IMG/VR virus record: IMGVR_UViG_3300035698_003456
Location: 1-41,303 of that record
From: a virus
Length of the DNA stretch: 41,303 nt
Strand: one strand, 5' to 3'
Shown here: piece after piece, positions 11,976-20,022 of the stretch
Layout: each line of letters begins with the position of its first letter
How positions within the stretch are numbered: position 1 is the first letter of the stretch
Translations under genes and position numbers: made by a program
Notes under the pieces: generated by a model
What the model was told of the DNA's origin: nothing
The model's input: the letters and a program-made list of their open reading frames with translations, nothing else
Database searches by the model: none

Positions 11976-13719
11976 ATGGTCTTATCGGGGCCTGGAGCCT
12001 TTCCGGCTGCTGGTTCATAATCTGGTCGCGGAATACGCGGGCAGCGGTTATGGCAAGGCGGGTACGCGCCCTCGATTCGAGACATTGTGTAACCTGATGG
12101 CGCAGACGGTGGACGCCTATACGATGTCGTTGGTAGCCAATCGGCCGCGGATCATGGCCAGCACCCCTCGCACTGAACTGCGGCACTTCGCGAATCGTTT
12201 CGCAACGGCAATGAATAATCTGATTGCCGAAATCCATTTGGAGTGGACGTTGCGGCAAAGTGTGCTGGATGCTTTCTTTTGCGTGGGGATTGTCAAGTGC
12301 CACATGGCCGAATCGGCAATGGTGCAATTGGAGCCGGACGTGTGGGCCGATCCGGGCACGCCGTTTGCCAGCAACATCTCGATCGACAACTGGGTCCACG
12401 ACATGGGGGCCACGAAGTATTCGCGCGTGCAATTCGCCGGAGACTGGTATCGGATTCCCTATGCGGATTTGAAAAGCGACATCTTCGACCAGAAGGTTGT
12501 GAAGGAACTAGACCCGAAGCCGACATCCAAGCACGTATTCGCCGAGTCGGACGAAAGGCTTGAACGGATCGCTCGCAGTGAGGATACGGACGCGGATGAA
12601 GTCGAGCCGATGATCGACGTGCTTGACGTGTGGATTCCGCGAGACAAACAGATTTACACTTTTCCAGTCAATCCCCAGCATCCATTCTCGGCGGGTATGA
12701 AGCCGATTGCCGCGATTCCTCCCGACGATCCAGACATGGGGCCTTACGATTTGCTGTCTTTCGGCGACGTACCGGAGAACATCCTGCCGTCCTCGCCGGC
12801 ATCCCACCTGTCTGCCATGTCCCGAATTATCAACAACGTAATGCGCAAGCAGGCTCGTCGCGCGCACAAGCAGAAGGACGTTACCACCTACACGCCCGCT
12901 GGGGCGAAGGATGCCGGGCGGGCGCAAAACTCCAGCGACCAGGCGATGATCCAGGTTCAGGAGCAGTCTGAGATAAAGGTAATGAAGTTTGGCGGGGTGG
13001 ACCAGCAGCTTCAGGCATACCAGACTGGGATGATCCAACTTTACGACCGGATGGCCGGTAATCTTTCCGCCATGATGGGGCTTGGCAATCAGTCTCCGAC
13101 TCTAGGCCAGGAGCAAATGATCCAAGGGGCCGTGTCCAAAAAGGAAGCGGCCATGCAATATCGCGTGGTGGATCATGCAAGGAGGATCGTCAAGCGGTTG
13201 GGCAAAATGCTCTGGGAAGACAAGGCCAAAGTGGTCCCCGGTTCGTTTACCCCTCCGGGATTGGAAAACTACGAGCCGCTGGACATGACTTGGACGCCGG
13301 ATTATCGCGAGGGGGAGTATCCAGATTACGACCTGAACATCGACATTTTCTCGATGCCGTATCAATCGCCAGCGACGAAGTTCAACACGATGATACAACT
13401 CCTCCAGACGGTGTTCCTGCCCGCCGGTCCCGCATTGGCACAACAGGGTGGCTCGATCAATTACCGCAAGATAGCCGAAACGGCGGCGGAATTACTCAAC
13501 TTGCCGCAACTGGAAGAGCTTATCGAATTCGGCAAGGTCATGCCGGAGGAACAGGCTGGAGGGCAGGGTGAAGGCGGGATGCCGTCGAGTACGAGCCGGG
13601 AGTATATCCGTCGCAATGTGCCGACTCAGGGGTCGCCGCAAAATCAGTCGTTGATGGAACAGCAGGCGTGGCTAGGTTCGCAATCGGAAGGCGAACCGCA
13701 AGCCGTGGCAATGGAGTAA
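11926..13719 (+). CDS. Portal (head-tail connector) protein
   Basis: 597 residues. ATG 11926 follows GGAAGGGGG; a GTG at 11869 lies inside the previous gene and is less likely. Placement between terminase and scaffold/capsid genes, size and composition fit a portal, the dodecameric channel through which DNA enters. Visible blocks include a helical N-terminus, VNPQHPFSAGMKPI, the long helix-rich AMSRIINNVMRKQARRAHK, a glutamine-rich stretch (MIQVQEQSEIKVMKFGGVDQ) and a C-terminal MIQLYDRMAGNLSAMMGL with EQMIQGAVSKKEAAM, typical of the stem/wing region of podovirus-type connectors. The last 50 residues are Gln/Gly-rich. Confidence 0.82.
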   Translation: MNPNKEVDRNRLFLALEWSYRGLEPFRLLVHNLVAEYAGSGYGKAGTRPRFETLCNLMAQTVDAYTMSLVANRPRIMASTPRTELRHFANRFATAMNNLIAEIHLEWTLRQSVLDAFFCVGIVKCHMAESAMVQLEPDVWADPGTPFASNISIDNWVHDMGATKYSRVQFAGDWYRIPYADLKSDIFDQKVVKELDPKPTSKHVFAESDERLERIARSEDTDADEVEPMIDVLDVWIPRDKQIYTFPVNPQHPFSAGMKPIAAIPPDDPDMGPYDLLSFGDVPENILPSSPASHLSAMSRIINNVMRKQARRAHKQKDVTTYTPAGAKDAGRAQNSSDQAMIQVQEQSEIKVMKFGGVDQQLQAYQTGMIQLYDRMAGNLSAMMGLGNQSPTLGQEQMIQGAVSKKEAAMQYRVVDHARRIVKRLGKMLWEDKAKVVPGSFTPPGLENYEPLDMTWTPDYREGEYPDYDLNIDIFSMPYQSPATKFNTMIQLLQTVFLPAGPALAQQGGSINYRKIAETAAELLNLPQLEELIEFGKVMPEEQAGGQGEGGMPSSTSREYIRRNVPTQGSPQNQSLMEQQAWLGSQSEGEPQAVAME

Positions 13720-13723
13720 GCCA

Positions 13724-14173
13724 ATGGAAGAGAAATATGCGTTCAGACGCGAAGAGTCGGAAGAAATCGTGTGGGTCGATTTTGCCACGATGATGCAACA
13801 GGTGGGCGGATTTATCACGCTCCCCGATGGCACGGAGGCCCGCCGCTGCGTCCACCTGGAAAATCGCACATTGCCGCGAGGAAAGCGAGAAGAGAATATC
13901 ACGGGCCCCAAGATGGTGAGCGATAGCTTGGGGTTCCCCGAGCAGGCGCTTGCGGAGAAAGAGCAGCAGCGGCAGCAATGGGGCTGTGCGGGCATTGAAT
14001 TCCGCGACGACCCCGAGGTTCCGGGCTTTATTCAAGTACACGCAGGGTCGCGGGCGGCAATGGAAGAATACACAAAGAGGCGGGGATTGGTAAACCGCAC
14101 CGGCAGCTTGGGCGGCGGCGTGCGGTTGAGTCAGGAGGACTTGGATCGGGCCGCCGAATTGGTTTCGCGGTAA
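13724..14173 (+). CDS. Hypothetical protein between portal and scaffold
   Basis: 149 residues, starting five bases after the portal stop. It has a charged N-terminus (MEEKYAFRREESEEI), a PDGTEARRCVHLENRT segment, SDSLGFPEQALAE, and a C-terminus FIQVHAGSRAAMEEYTKRRG and VNRTGSLGGGVRLSQEDLDRAAEL. From memory similar ends occur in small phage proteins encoded between portal and capsid genes, some with FmdB-type zinc ribbons, but the zinc Cys residues are absent here. Probably a head-assembly accessory; not assigned. Confidence 0.65.
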   Translation: MEEKYAFRREESEEIVWVDFATMMQQVGGFITLPDGTEARRCVHLENRTLPRGKREENITGPKMVSDSLGFPEQALAEKEQQRQQWGCAGIEFRDDPEVPGFIQVHAGSRAAMEEYTKRRGLVNRTGSLGGGVRLSQEDLDRAAELVSR

Positions 14174-14184
14174 TAAGTTTTTCT

Positions 14185-14212
14185 TTGGCTACGGAGAACT
14201 GAGTGTTATAGT
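14185..14212 (+). promoter_or_regulatory. Putative sigma70-like promoter P2 (TTGGCT-16-TATAGT) for scaffold/capsid genes
   Basis: TTGGCT (14185-14190) and TATAGT (14207-14212) are 16 bases apart and preceded by GTTTTTCT. The -35 hexamer and spacing are identical to P1 and the -10 differs by one base. It lies in the only gap between genes 13724 and 14237; transcription would start near 14219, giving a leader of under 20 bases that still contains AAGGAGG (14223-14229). Confidence 0.65.
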
Positions 14213-14236
14213 CAAAACTAACAAGGAGGGTACGTT

Positions 14237-15295
14237 ATGAGCATCGGCACGGAAGCCGATCCGCAACTTGCGGATGAACAGGTCATGGAAGACCAGAATG
14301 TAGAGTCACCCGAGGAAAGCGGCATGGAAGCCGCCGGCAAAATCGCCGAGGGCACGGATGCCCCTTCGGGTGACACTCCCGAGCCTCTTGAGCAAGAGGC
14401 TGAACCTTCGGAGGATAGTCCACGAGAGGCCGCCGAAGAACCTTCTGAGTGGATGACCGACGATCTAGTGGAGTTGGGTTCCAGCTACGGACTCACTGGC
14501 GAGGATATCGAAGAGTTCGGCGATGCCGCCACGTTTCAGCGCGCCTGCCGAATGGTCGATCGCCACCTGACCGCTGCGGCCACGCCGGAAGAGGAAGCTG
14601 CGGAAGAGCCGTCCGCCGAGGAACCCACGGAAGAGCCGCCGCCCGACCAGCCATCCGCCGAGAATGATTTCACGCTCGATCCGAGCAAGTACGTCGAGTA
14701 TGACGAAGAGACGCAGCGGCTCGTCAAGGTAGCAAACCATCTCCAGCAAGAGAACCGGCAGCTTCGTTCCGAGGTTACCGATGGGCTGTCCCAGTTTGAT
14801 CGGGAGATTCGCACTCTGAAGCAGGAGCGGCAGGAAGAACGGCATCACGTCGAGATCACGACGTTCCACGAGTGCGTGGACAAGATGGACCCAAAGCTAT
14901 TCGGCGGGACATCCAAACTGACTGAGGAAACCGACGGCCGACGCAAGAAATTATGGGAAGCCTACAATACGGTTCGCGATGCGGCGGTTCGATCGCCGGG
15001 CACGGGCGGTAGACCCGCCAGGATGCCGCTGACGAAGGCACTGGTTGATCGTGCGGCCCTGCTGGCCTTCGGCGACGAGATCATTGAACAGAATCGCCGC
15101 GACATCCACCGTTCGATTCACGAGCAATCACGCAAGGTGCGCCCGCGCCCAGGCAAGGGCAAGGCGCGATCTACTCCGCCGACCAAGGCGGAGCCCCAAA
15201 CTGTCCACGAGGCATCTCAGGAGATTGCGAATGATCCCGAGATTGTCTCGCTTTTTGATAGGGTTTCTGAAAAAAGCGGAAACGCACCGCAGTAG
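14237..15295 (+). CDS. Capsid scaffolding protein
   Basis: 352 residues with a perfect AAGGAGG eight bases upstream. The first 160 residues are strongly acidic and Pro/Glu-rich (repeats such as EAAEEPSAEEPTEEPPPDQP) with an interspersed DDLVELGSSYGLTGEDIEEF helix. Residues about 160-205 form a coiled coil (HLQQENRQLRSEV, REIRTLKQERQEERHH). The C-terminus is basic (RKVRPRPGKGKARS). Acidic disordered start, central coiled coil and position immediately before the major capsid gene are the usual marks of a scaffold, which guides capsid assembly and then leaves. A promoter motif lies just upstream, allowing strong late expression. Confidence 0.8.
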   Translation: MSIGTEADPQLADEQVMEDQNVESPEESGMEAAGKIAEGTDAPSGDTPEPLEQEAEPSEDSPREAAEEPSEWMTDDLVELGSSYGLTGEDIEEFGDAATFQRACRMVDRHLTAAATPEEEAAEEPSAEEPTEEPPPDQPSAENDFTLDPSKYVEYDEETQRLVKVANHLQQENRQLRSEVTDGLSQFDREIRTLKQERQEERHHVEITTFHECVDKMDPKLFGGTSKLTEETDGRRKKLWEAYNTVRDAAVRSPGTGGRPARMPLTKALVDRAALLAFGDEIIEQNRRDIHRSIHEQSRKVRPRPGKGKARSTPPTKAEPQTVHEASQEIANDPEIVSLFDRVSEKSGNAPQ

Positions 15296-15321
15296 GTGCA
15301 AGTTTATAGGAGTGCCGTGTA

Positions 15322-16380
15322 ATGGCATATCTCACCCCAGACGGGATCGACGATCTCGTCACAAATACCACCAAACGATTCCACAAAGGAAAGTGGACCG
15401 ATATTTCGCTGGACTACCAACGGTATGTCTCCGGCGATGTGATTACCAAAAAGCGTGTCGTCGAACAGGGCGGCACGGAAATCCAGTGGCAGCTTCAGGT
15501 CTCCAACACCGGCACGGCAATCAACAGCGGACTTTACGCTGAAGACGTGACGGCAGTTGATGACATCACCATCGACGCCTCGGTTCCGTGGAGTAAGCAG
15601 ACAGTTTCGTGGTCTTACGACGTGGACGAAAAGGGCTTCCAGTCGGATCGGGAAACTATTGTGGAAATGCTCCTGGTGCGCGAACACGCGGCCATGAACA
15701 AGATGCACGAGTTGAACGAGGTTAATCTCTGGTCGGGTCCGTCGAGTACGACCGACAAGCGGCCGCAGGGCGTTCCCTTCTGGATGCAGAAGGATGCCTC
15801 GACGACGCCGGGCGGTGCCTTTAACGGAGGCAATCCGAGTACGCATTCGGGCGGGTGTGCGGGAGTTTCCAGCACCACCTATCCGAATTGGCGGAACTGG
15901 ACGTTCGGTTATTCCAGCCCCGCCGACGGGGCGGTGACGGTGGATGATCTGGTACGGAAGCTGAAGAAGTCCTTGCGGTACACCAACTTCGTACCGCCGG
16001 ACCCGCACCCGACGCTGGGCTTCGGTCAAGCGGCTCGCACCATCTACACCGTCTACGACGTGGTGGAAGGCTTGGAGCGGCTGGCGGAAAATCGCAACGA
16101 CAACCTCGGTGCGGACGTGGCCCGGTACTTGAACCGCGTCACAGTGGGCGGCGTGCCGTTCCGCGACGTGCCGTACCTGACCGAGAACGACAGTTCGTAT
16201 CCCCTTTACGGGATCGACTGGGATACGTTCCGGCCGTTCCTGAAAAAGGGTTGCGATCGGCGTCGTACCGGTCCGGTTCCGGCTCCCAAGCAGCATACGG
16301 TTCGCAATATGTTCATCGACACATGGATGGGCTATATGTGCATCGACCGGCGGCGAAACTTCGTTGGTAGCGTAGCGTAG
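15322..16380 (+). CDS. Major capsid protein
   Basis: 352 residues (MAYLTPDGIDDLVTNTTK...), AGGAG ten bases upstream. It follows the scaffold and has the composition of a HK97-fold coat protein: an N-terminal KRFHKGKWTDISLDYQRY segment, a beta-rich VVEQGGTEIQWQLQVSNTG, the long spine-helix-like ETIVEMLLVREHAAMNKM with NLWSGPSSTTDKRPQGVPFW, and a C-terminal AARTIYTVYDVVEGLERLAE with RTGPVPAPKQHTVRNMF. The fold assignment is by pattern and position rather than by a diagnostic motif. It is followed by a 124-base gap with hairpins. Confidence 0.82.
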   Translation: MAYLTPDGIDDLVTNTTKRFHKGKWTDISLDYQRYVSGDVITKKRVVEQGGTEIQWQLQVSNTGTAINSGLYAEDVTAVDDITIDASVPWSKQTVSWSYDVDEKGFQSDRETIVEMLLVREHAAMNKMHELNEVNLWSGPSSTTDKRPQGVPFWMQKDASTTPGGAFNGGNPSTHSGGCAGVSSTTYPNWRNWTFGYSSPADGAVTVDDLVRKLKKSLRYTNFVPPDPHPTLGFGQAARTIYTVYDVVEGLERLAENRNDNLGADVARYLNRVTVGGVPFRDVPYLTENDSSYPLYGIDWDTFRPFLKKGCDRRRTGPVPAPKQHTVRNMFIDTWMGYMCIDRRRNFVGSVA

Positions 16381-16401
16381 TGTCCTCCTCGCGGCTCCCT
16401 T

Positions 16402-16451
16402 GCCCCAGTGGCGGATCTGGGGCGGGGGGCCTGCGGGAAGGCCTGTGGCCT
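16402..16451 (+). other. Intergenic hairpins after the capsid gene
   Basis: In the gap 16381-16504 GCCCCAG (16402-16408) pairs with CTGGGGC (16417-16423), and AGGCC (16439-16443) with GGCCT (16447-16451), the latter followed by GTTCGGGTTTTAC. These could attenuate transcription after the abundantly needed capsid message or stabilise its 3' end. No proper T-run follows the first stem. No gene is seen in the gap. Confidence 0.45.
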
Positions 16452-16504
16452 GTTCGGGTTTTACAACAGGTGGTTTCACGGTTTTTTACGAAGGAGTTTC
16501 AGTA

Positions 16505-17368
16505 ATGTTTGATTTTCTCTCCCACAACCTATACACCGGGCATAACGCACAGAATACGACCGGGCAATCGCCACGGCTCTGGGGCCAAGTGACCGGAACC
16601 ATGATGTCCAGTTGCGGCGATAAGCGACTGGTCCTGTACGGCGACGACTTCGGCGCGATTCATCACTCCGGTACGATGACCGATTTGTATAGCGAAATAC
16701 CCTACGTCTTGTACGCGGACGACACCAGCAACCATACTGCTGTCGGTGCGGCGGACGAAAAGGGCGGCGTTTTGCAACTGGGCATCGACGGCAGCGCTGC
16801 GGCAAACGAAGAGATTGGTATCGAGGCCGGCGACGGCACGGGCCAACTCTTGCAGATTTCCGATACCGCTGCGGACGCCCACTTGACGGCGTTCGAGTGC
16901 CGAATCAAGGCCAGCAGCATTACCACTGGCCAGCTTGGGCTGATTGCCGGTTTGGCCAGTCCGGGCACGATCGGCAACGGCGGTATTGTGGATACAAGCG
17001 GTATCCCGAAGGCGGCCAGTGCGTTCATCGGGTTCAACATTAAGGCCGACGACGGCAACGCGATCGACTTCTGCTATCAGGGCGCTGCCCAAACCAGGCA
17101 GGACACGATCGAGGGTGCTGGCGTGCCGACCGCCGACACATTCATCAAGCTGGGATTCATCTACGATCCCGGCGCGGCTGCCAGCAAGCGGATTACGACG
17201 TATGTGGACAATGTAGAGCAGTCCACCTACGTCACCAGCACCAATATCGCTGCGGCGACCTTCCCGGACGCCGAGGCGCTGACTTTTGTGTTCGGCATGA
17301 AGGGCATCGCGGGCAGCGTGGCCTTGGAGGATGCGATTGATTGGTGGGCGGCGGCTCAACTGTTTTAA
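16505..17368 (+). CDS. Virion structural protein, lectin/ConA-like beta-sandwich candidate
   Basis: 287 residues from ATG 16505 (AAGGAG upstream); the frame extends back to 16400 but without a ribosome site. The sequence is beta-rich with Gly/Ala/Thr/Asp turns: HLTAFECRIKASSI, GQLGLIAGLASPG, AASAFIGFNIKADDG, IKLGFIYDPGA, RITTYVDNVEQSTY and LTFVFGMKG. Alternating strands and a closing WWAAAQLF resemble ConA-type laminin-G sandwiches used as capsid decoration or carbohydrate-binding domains. Position right after the capsid gene suggests a decoration or head-surface protein. Specific function not established. Confidence 0.65.
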   Translation: MFDFLSHNLYTGHNAQNTTGQSPRLWGQVTGTMMSSCGDKRLVLYGDDFGAIHHSGTMTDLYSEIPYVLYADDTSNHTAVGAADEKGGVLQLGIDGSAAANEEIGIEAGDGTGQLLQISDTAADAHLTAFECRIKASSITTGQLGLIAGLASPGTIGNGGIVDTSGIPKAASAFIGFNIKADDGNAIDFCYQGAAQTRQDTIEGAGVPTADTFIKLGFIYDPGAAASKRITTYVDNVEQSTYVTSTNIAAATFPDAEALTFVFGMKGIAGSVALEDAIDWWAAAQLF

Positions 17369-17387
17369 CATGGGGGCGTTGGACGCT

Positions 17388-17443
17388 GGGGCCTAGCCCC
17401 GCAAGCAGGCGATCGGCATGGGAGCCCCACCGTGCCGGTCGCC
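17388..17443 (+). other. Strongly structured intergenic RNA segment
   Basis: GGGGC-CTA-GCCCC (17388-17400) is followed by an 11-bp stem (17408-17418 with 17433-17443, one G-T pair), whose loop can itself form TGGG-AGC-CCCA (17419-17429). The Shine-Dalgarno GGAGG at 17454-17458 lies just beyond. There is no T-run, so this looks more like an mRNA processing or stability element than a terminator. Confidence 0.55.
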
Positions 17444-17464
17444 AATTTATTACGGAGGAACACT

Positions 17465-18112
17465 GTGATTATCAAGGCTGACGAAGATTCGCTCGTGCGG
17501 ATGCTGGGCATTAGGGCAGACGAGATTCCGGCGTCAGTGATTGCGGAATATGAGTTGCGCCTGAGAATGTTCCACGGCGATGGAAATAGCGGGCCGATGG
17601 GCACGCTGGGGATCATCGACTTGCTGCGGAGTATGAAGCTTGGGCCGCCGGCACGGAAGCCGCAAGAGGCGGTGATGGACTGGGCGCGGGTGCCTATGGA
17701 CGGCAGTGTGCGAGTCGAGGCGCGGAAGCATAATGACGGCGAAGCCAAGTGGTTCGCCGGAACTTACATGGGACAGGTCGGCGCGGGGACGCTAGCGGTA
17801 CGCCTTGACGGCCGGGAATGGGTTGATGAGTTCAGCCGCAGGAATGTGCGGTTGGAGCGAGACAAACCGGCGGAAGCCTACGTTGAACCGCCGACCGAGC
17901 AAGAGGCGGAAGTGGACGTTTTGCTTCCCTTGGCAAAGCCGGGCGATCGTGTGTGGATTGACGAAGAGGGCGACTACAAGGCAGCCGAGTTTGGCGATTA
18001 TGACGGAGCAATGGTTTCCATAAAAGTCGAAGGCGAATCGGCTTCTCGCTGCGTGCCGGCAAGCGTCGTAGCTTGCATGAACCGATCGACTAAAGAAGAG
18101 GTTTCGCAATGA
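17465..18112 (+). CDS. Hypothetical head-region protein (GTG start)
   Basis: 215 residues from GTG 17465, which has GGAGG six bases upstream; a GTG at 17432 lies within the hairpin and lacks a ribosome site. The N-terminus is helical and acidic (IIKADEDSLVRMLGIRADEI). The middle has beta segments (WFAGTYMGQVGAGTLAVRLD, EWVDEFSRRNVRLERDK) resembling small SH3-like or Tudor-like barrels, repeated near the C-terminus (PGDRVWIDEEGDYKAAEFGD). No catalytic motif. It overlaps the next gene as ATGA. Probably a structural or assembly factor. Confidence 0.6.
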   Translation: MIIKADEDSLVRMLGIRADEIPASVIAEYELRLRMFHGDGNSGPMGTLGIIDLLRSMKLGPPARKPQEAVMDWARVPMDGSVRVEARKHNDGEAKWFAGTYMGQVGAGTLAVRLDGREWVDEFSRRNVRLERDKPAEAYVEPPTEQEAEVDVLLPLAKPGDRVWIDEEGDYKAAEFGDYDGAMVSIKVEGESASRCVPASVVACMNRSTKEEVSQ

Positions 18113-18468
18113 TCCAAAAATATACGGCGACAATTACGACAGACGGGAGCGGGGATGCCACGGTGTATCTCGGCAGCAGTATTCGCGGTCGGGTGTTGGC
18201 GATGAAGTACGCTCCGGGCAATATTGCTACCGGAGCCAAGTTGGTAATCAGCGGCGAGTCCAGCGAGGTGCCGGTCTTGACGAAGAACGGCGCGGGAACC
18301 AGTACCGTGTGGTATCACCCGTTGGCGCCGGCGACTAAGGTGGCCGACGGCGGCGCATCGGCGCTGATGGAAGTTCCCGTGCATCTATATCGAGAACGAG
18401 CCAAGCTGGTAGTTTCCGGCGGCGGCGATACCAAAAGTGGAGAGATCACGCTGTACGTAGACGAGTGA
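18109..18468 (+). CDS. Small beta-rich virion protein
   Basis: 119 residues starting in the ATGA overlap. It reads as successive short strands: YTATITTDGSGDATVYLGSS, GRVLAMKYAPGN, AKLVISGESSEVPVLTKNG, EVPVHLYRERAKLVVSGGG and GEITLYVDE. From memory this pattern is common in small phage virion proteins encoded among head and tail genes. I infer a head or tail minor component; nothing points to enzymatic activity. Confidence 0.68.
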   Translation: MIQKYTATITTDGSGDATVYLGSSIRGRVLAMKYAPGNIATGAKLVISGESSEVPVLTKNGAGTSTVWYHPLAPATKVADGGASALMEVPVHLYRERAKLVVSGGGDTKSGEITLYVDE

Positions 18469-18475
18469 TGGTCGC

Positions 18476-19069
18476 ATGAATAAGACGCGAACAATACAGT
18501 ACTCCGATGCACGGCCGGACATCCGCACTGGCGACCTGTTTCTCTATCGGCCGGCACGCTGGAACGAGCCGTTGAACAAGCTCATTGCACGCGGCGGGCC
18601 CATCGACCAACTCGAAGACTGGCAGCGCTATGCACATGCCGGCATGGCCGTGTGGAACGAGGGCGTGCTGCAACTGGTCGATGTGGTTCAGTGGATCGGC
18701 GGCAGGCATATCAAGCTCTCGCGAGAAGTTTCCCGCTACCCCGGCCAGTACGATGTGTACCGGGTTCAAAACTTGCGGCATATCCACGTCGCGGCAAACG
18801 TAATGGTTGGCCTTGCCGGGTCGCCTTACGGATGGAGCTCGCTTGCTTACGCCGCCGCTTCCCAGGCCGGTATCTTGCCGCCGATTGCCGACGATGACCT
18901 TAACGGCTGGGCTCCCCAGTGTGCCCAGGCCGTATCCCGTGCGTTGCGGACGGCTGGTTGCGACCCGTTGAAGGGGCTTGCTGATAGATGCACGACTCCG
19001 AACCACCTGGCGGTTCCGGGTTTCTCTAAATACCAGATGACGTTGGGGAAAGACTCATGCGACCAATAA
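18476..19069 (+). CDS. Papain-like (NlpC/P60 or YiiX-type) peptidase, probable cell-wall enzyme
   Basis: 197 residues. The pattern fits the permuted NlpC/P60 (YiiX-like) fold: TGDLFLYRP (18-26), YAHAGM with candidate catalytic His54, a YGWSSLAYAAAS segment and WAPQCAQAVSRALR with candidate nucleophile Cys149, followed by CTTPNHLAVPG. In this permuted group the His precedes the Cys, as here. Such enzymes usually cut amide bonds in peptidoglycan or lipoprotein links. There is no signal peptide, so release would need a holin or the enzyme may be packed in the virion. The next gene, also a papain-like peptidase, overlaps by 13 bases, and small membrane proteins follow, so a lysis role is likely. 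Confidence 0.72.
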   Translation: MNKTRTIQYSDARPDIRTGDLFLYRPARWNEPLNKLIARGGPIDQLEDWQRYAHAGMAVWNEGVLQLVDVVQWIGGRHIKLSREVSRYPGQYDVYRVQNLRHIHVAANVMVGLAGSPYGWSSLAYAAASQAGILPPIADDDLNGWAPQCAQAVSRALRTAGCDPLKGLADRCTTPNHLAVPGFSKYQMTLGKDSCDQ

Positions 19070-19644
19070 TCCTAACCCTGACGGCCGTCCTGATGCTTAC
19101 CGGTTGCGACGGCACAATCACAATCGGCGAGCCGCCGCGATGCCCGAACGGGGAATGTCCGGCCGTGCCCGAATCGCAGTGCCCATACAAAAGCGTGCCG
19201 CCGATGGACCTGCCGGTGGAATTGCGGGAGCGGAACTATGGCGGCTCTTGCGTTCATGCTTCGATGGTTTCCATTCTCCGATGGCAACACTTATTCACGT
19301 TGGCCGATTGGTGGCGTGCAACATTCAGCGGCGGTGAGGGGCTTGGCGGGTTGGTCGCGAAGTGTGAGAAGATCGACCTGGAATTTGCCTACACGGGTGA
19401 AGGTGACCCGGCATTTCTCGAATGGTGTTCGAGGACGAAACGCGGCGCGGTTATTTTCTACTACAAAAATCATTCAATTTCATTTTGTGGTTTCGTCGGG
19501 TCCGATGCGGTCGTGATGGACAACAATCGCACAGACAAGCTAATACGGATTCCCAAGGCGGAATTCATCCAGCGTTGGAAAAGCTATGGCGGCGTTGCAT
19601 TGACGCCGGTCTACGATCCTGCCCCTCCGAAACCGTGGTGGTAA
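19057..19644 (+). CDS. Lipoprotein with papain-like cysteine peptidase domain
   Basis: 195 residues. The N-terminus MRPIILTLTAVLMLTGC is a classical lipoprotein signal with lipobox LTGC (14-17), so the mature protein should be tethered to a membrane from Cys17. A Cys/Pro-rich linker follows. The domain has NYGGSCVHAS with candidate nucleophile Cys65, NHSISFCGF with candidate His139 and VMDNNRT with Asp155/Asn156, in the papain/C39 order Cys-His-Asn/Asp. It probably cuts a peptide or peptidoglycan link in the periplasm. It is co-translated with the upstream peptidase. Alternatives are a superinfection-exclusion lipoprotein or an outer-membrane spanin-like factor; no standard spanin features are seen. 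Confidence 0.72.
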   Translation: MRPIILTLTAVLMLTGCDGTITIGEPPRCPNGECPAVPESQCPYKSVPPMDLPVELRERNYGGSCVHASMVSILRWQHLFTLADWWRATFSGGEGLGGLVAKCEKIDLEFAYTGEGDPAFLEWCSRTKRGAVIFYYKNHSISFCGFVGSDAVVMDNNRTDKLIRIPKAEFIQRWKSYGGVALTPVYDPAPPKPWW

Positions 19645-19649
19645 ATATT

Positions 19650-19790
19650 ATGGAAGAATCGCTCCGCATAATCGCATCGGTGTTGGGCGGCATGTTTGTG
19701 CTTGTGATAGGTATTGGTCTTGCCTTAGCTCACATCGGTTACAACCTCGAACTGATCCGCAAAAAACACTGCAAGGACGATGACAAATGA
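19650..19790 (+). CDS. 46-residue membrane protein, holin-like candidate 1
   Basis: ATG 19650 lies five bases after the lipoprotein stop. Residues 7-30 (IIASVLGGMFVLVIGIGLALAHIG) form one membrane span, followed by a charged tail LELIRKKHCKDDDK. The tail closely matches that of the next small protein. One span with a charged cytoplasmic end and location after two peptidases suggest a holin or antiholin. The stop overlaps the next ATG as ATGA. Its ribosome site is poor, so coupling to the upstream gene is likely. Confidence 0.65.
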   Translation: MEESLRIIASVLGGMFVLVIGIGLALAHIGYNLELIRKKHCKDDDK

Positions 19791-19927
19791 ATGCAATAGC
19801 CGTACAGCTATGCTTACTCGTCTTTGCGGTATTGCACATGACTTGGGTGTTTTCAAAGCTACTGGATATTATTGCCAAAGAATTACGATTGATCCGCAAG
19901 CACTTCTGCAAGGACGAGGACGAGTGA
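19787..19927 (+). CDS. 46-residue membrane protein, holin-like candidate 2 (paralogue)
   Basis: Starts in the ATGA overlap. A hydrophobic segment (VQLCLLVFAVLHMTWVF) is followed by LLDIIAKELRLIRKHFCKDEDE. The last 13 residues align with those of the previous protein (L-x-LIRK-x-x-CKD-x-D-x), and the DNA around TGATCCGCAA and CTGCAAGGACGA is also shared, so the two genes are tandem duplicates with diverged membrane spans. Equal length (46) supports this. A holin/antiholin pair is one reading. Confidence 0.65.
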   Translation: MNAIAVQLCLLVFAVLHMTWVFSKLLDIIAKELRLIRKHFCKDEDE

Positions 19928-20022
19928 TGGCAGGGTGTATGACCACGATTGTTATTTGTGTTGGAGTGATGTGCATGGTTGGACTGCTTACCATGATTCG
20001 CATCATACAACTTACGAAATAA
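19927..20022 (+). CDS. 31-residue membrane peptide
   Basis: The ATG overlaps the previous stop as TGATG. The peptide MAGCMTTIVICVGVMCMVG then LLTMIRIIQLTK is almost wholly hydrophobic with a short basic end, enough for one span. Its phase-perfect overlap with the two genes before it is the main reason to call it. It could be a third member of a lysis set or a leader for the next gene. Confidence 0.5.
   Translation: MAGCMTTIVICVGVMCMVGLLTMIRIIQLTK

Noticed and set aside
11422-12432. 336-residue antisense open frame over the HTH protein and portal
   Set aside because: A shadow of GC-rich coding on the other strand; no ribosome site or motif.
15304-16479. 391-residue open frame antisense to the major capsid gene
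   Set aside because: It mirrors the coding pattern of the capsid gene, has no recognisable domain and would be the only long gene on the - strand.
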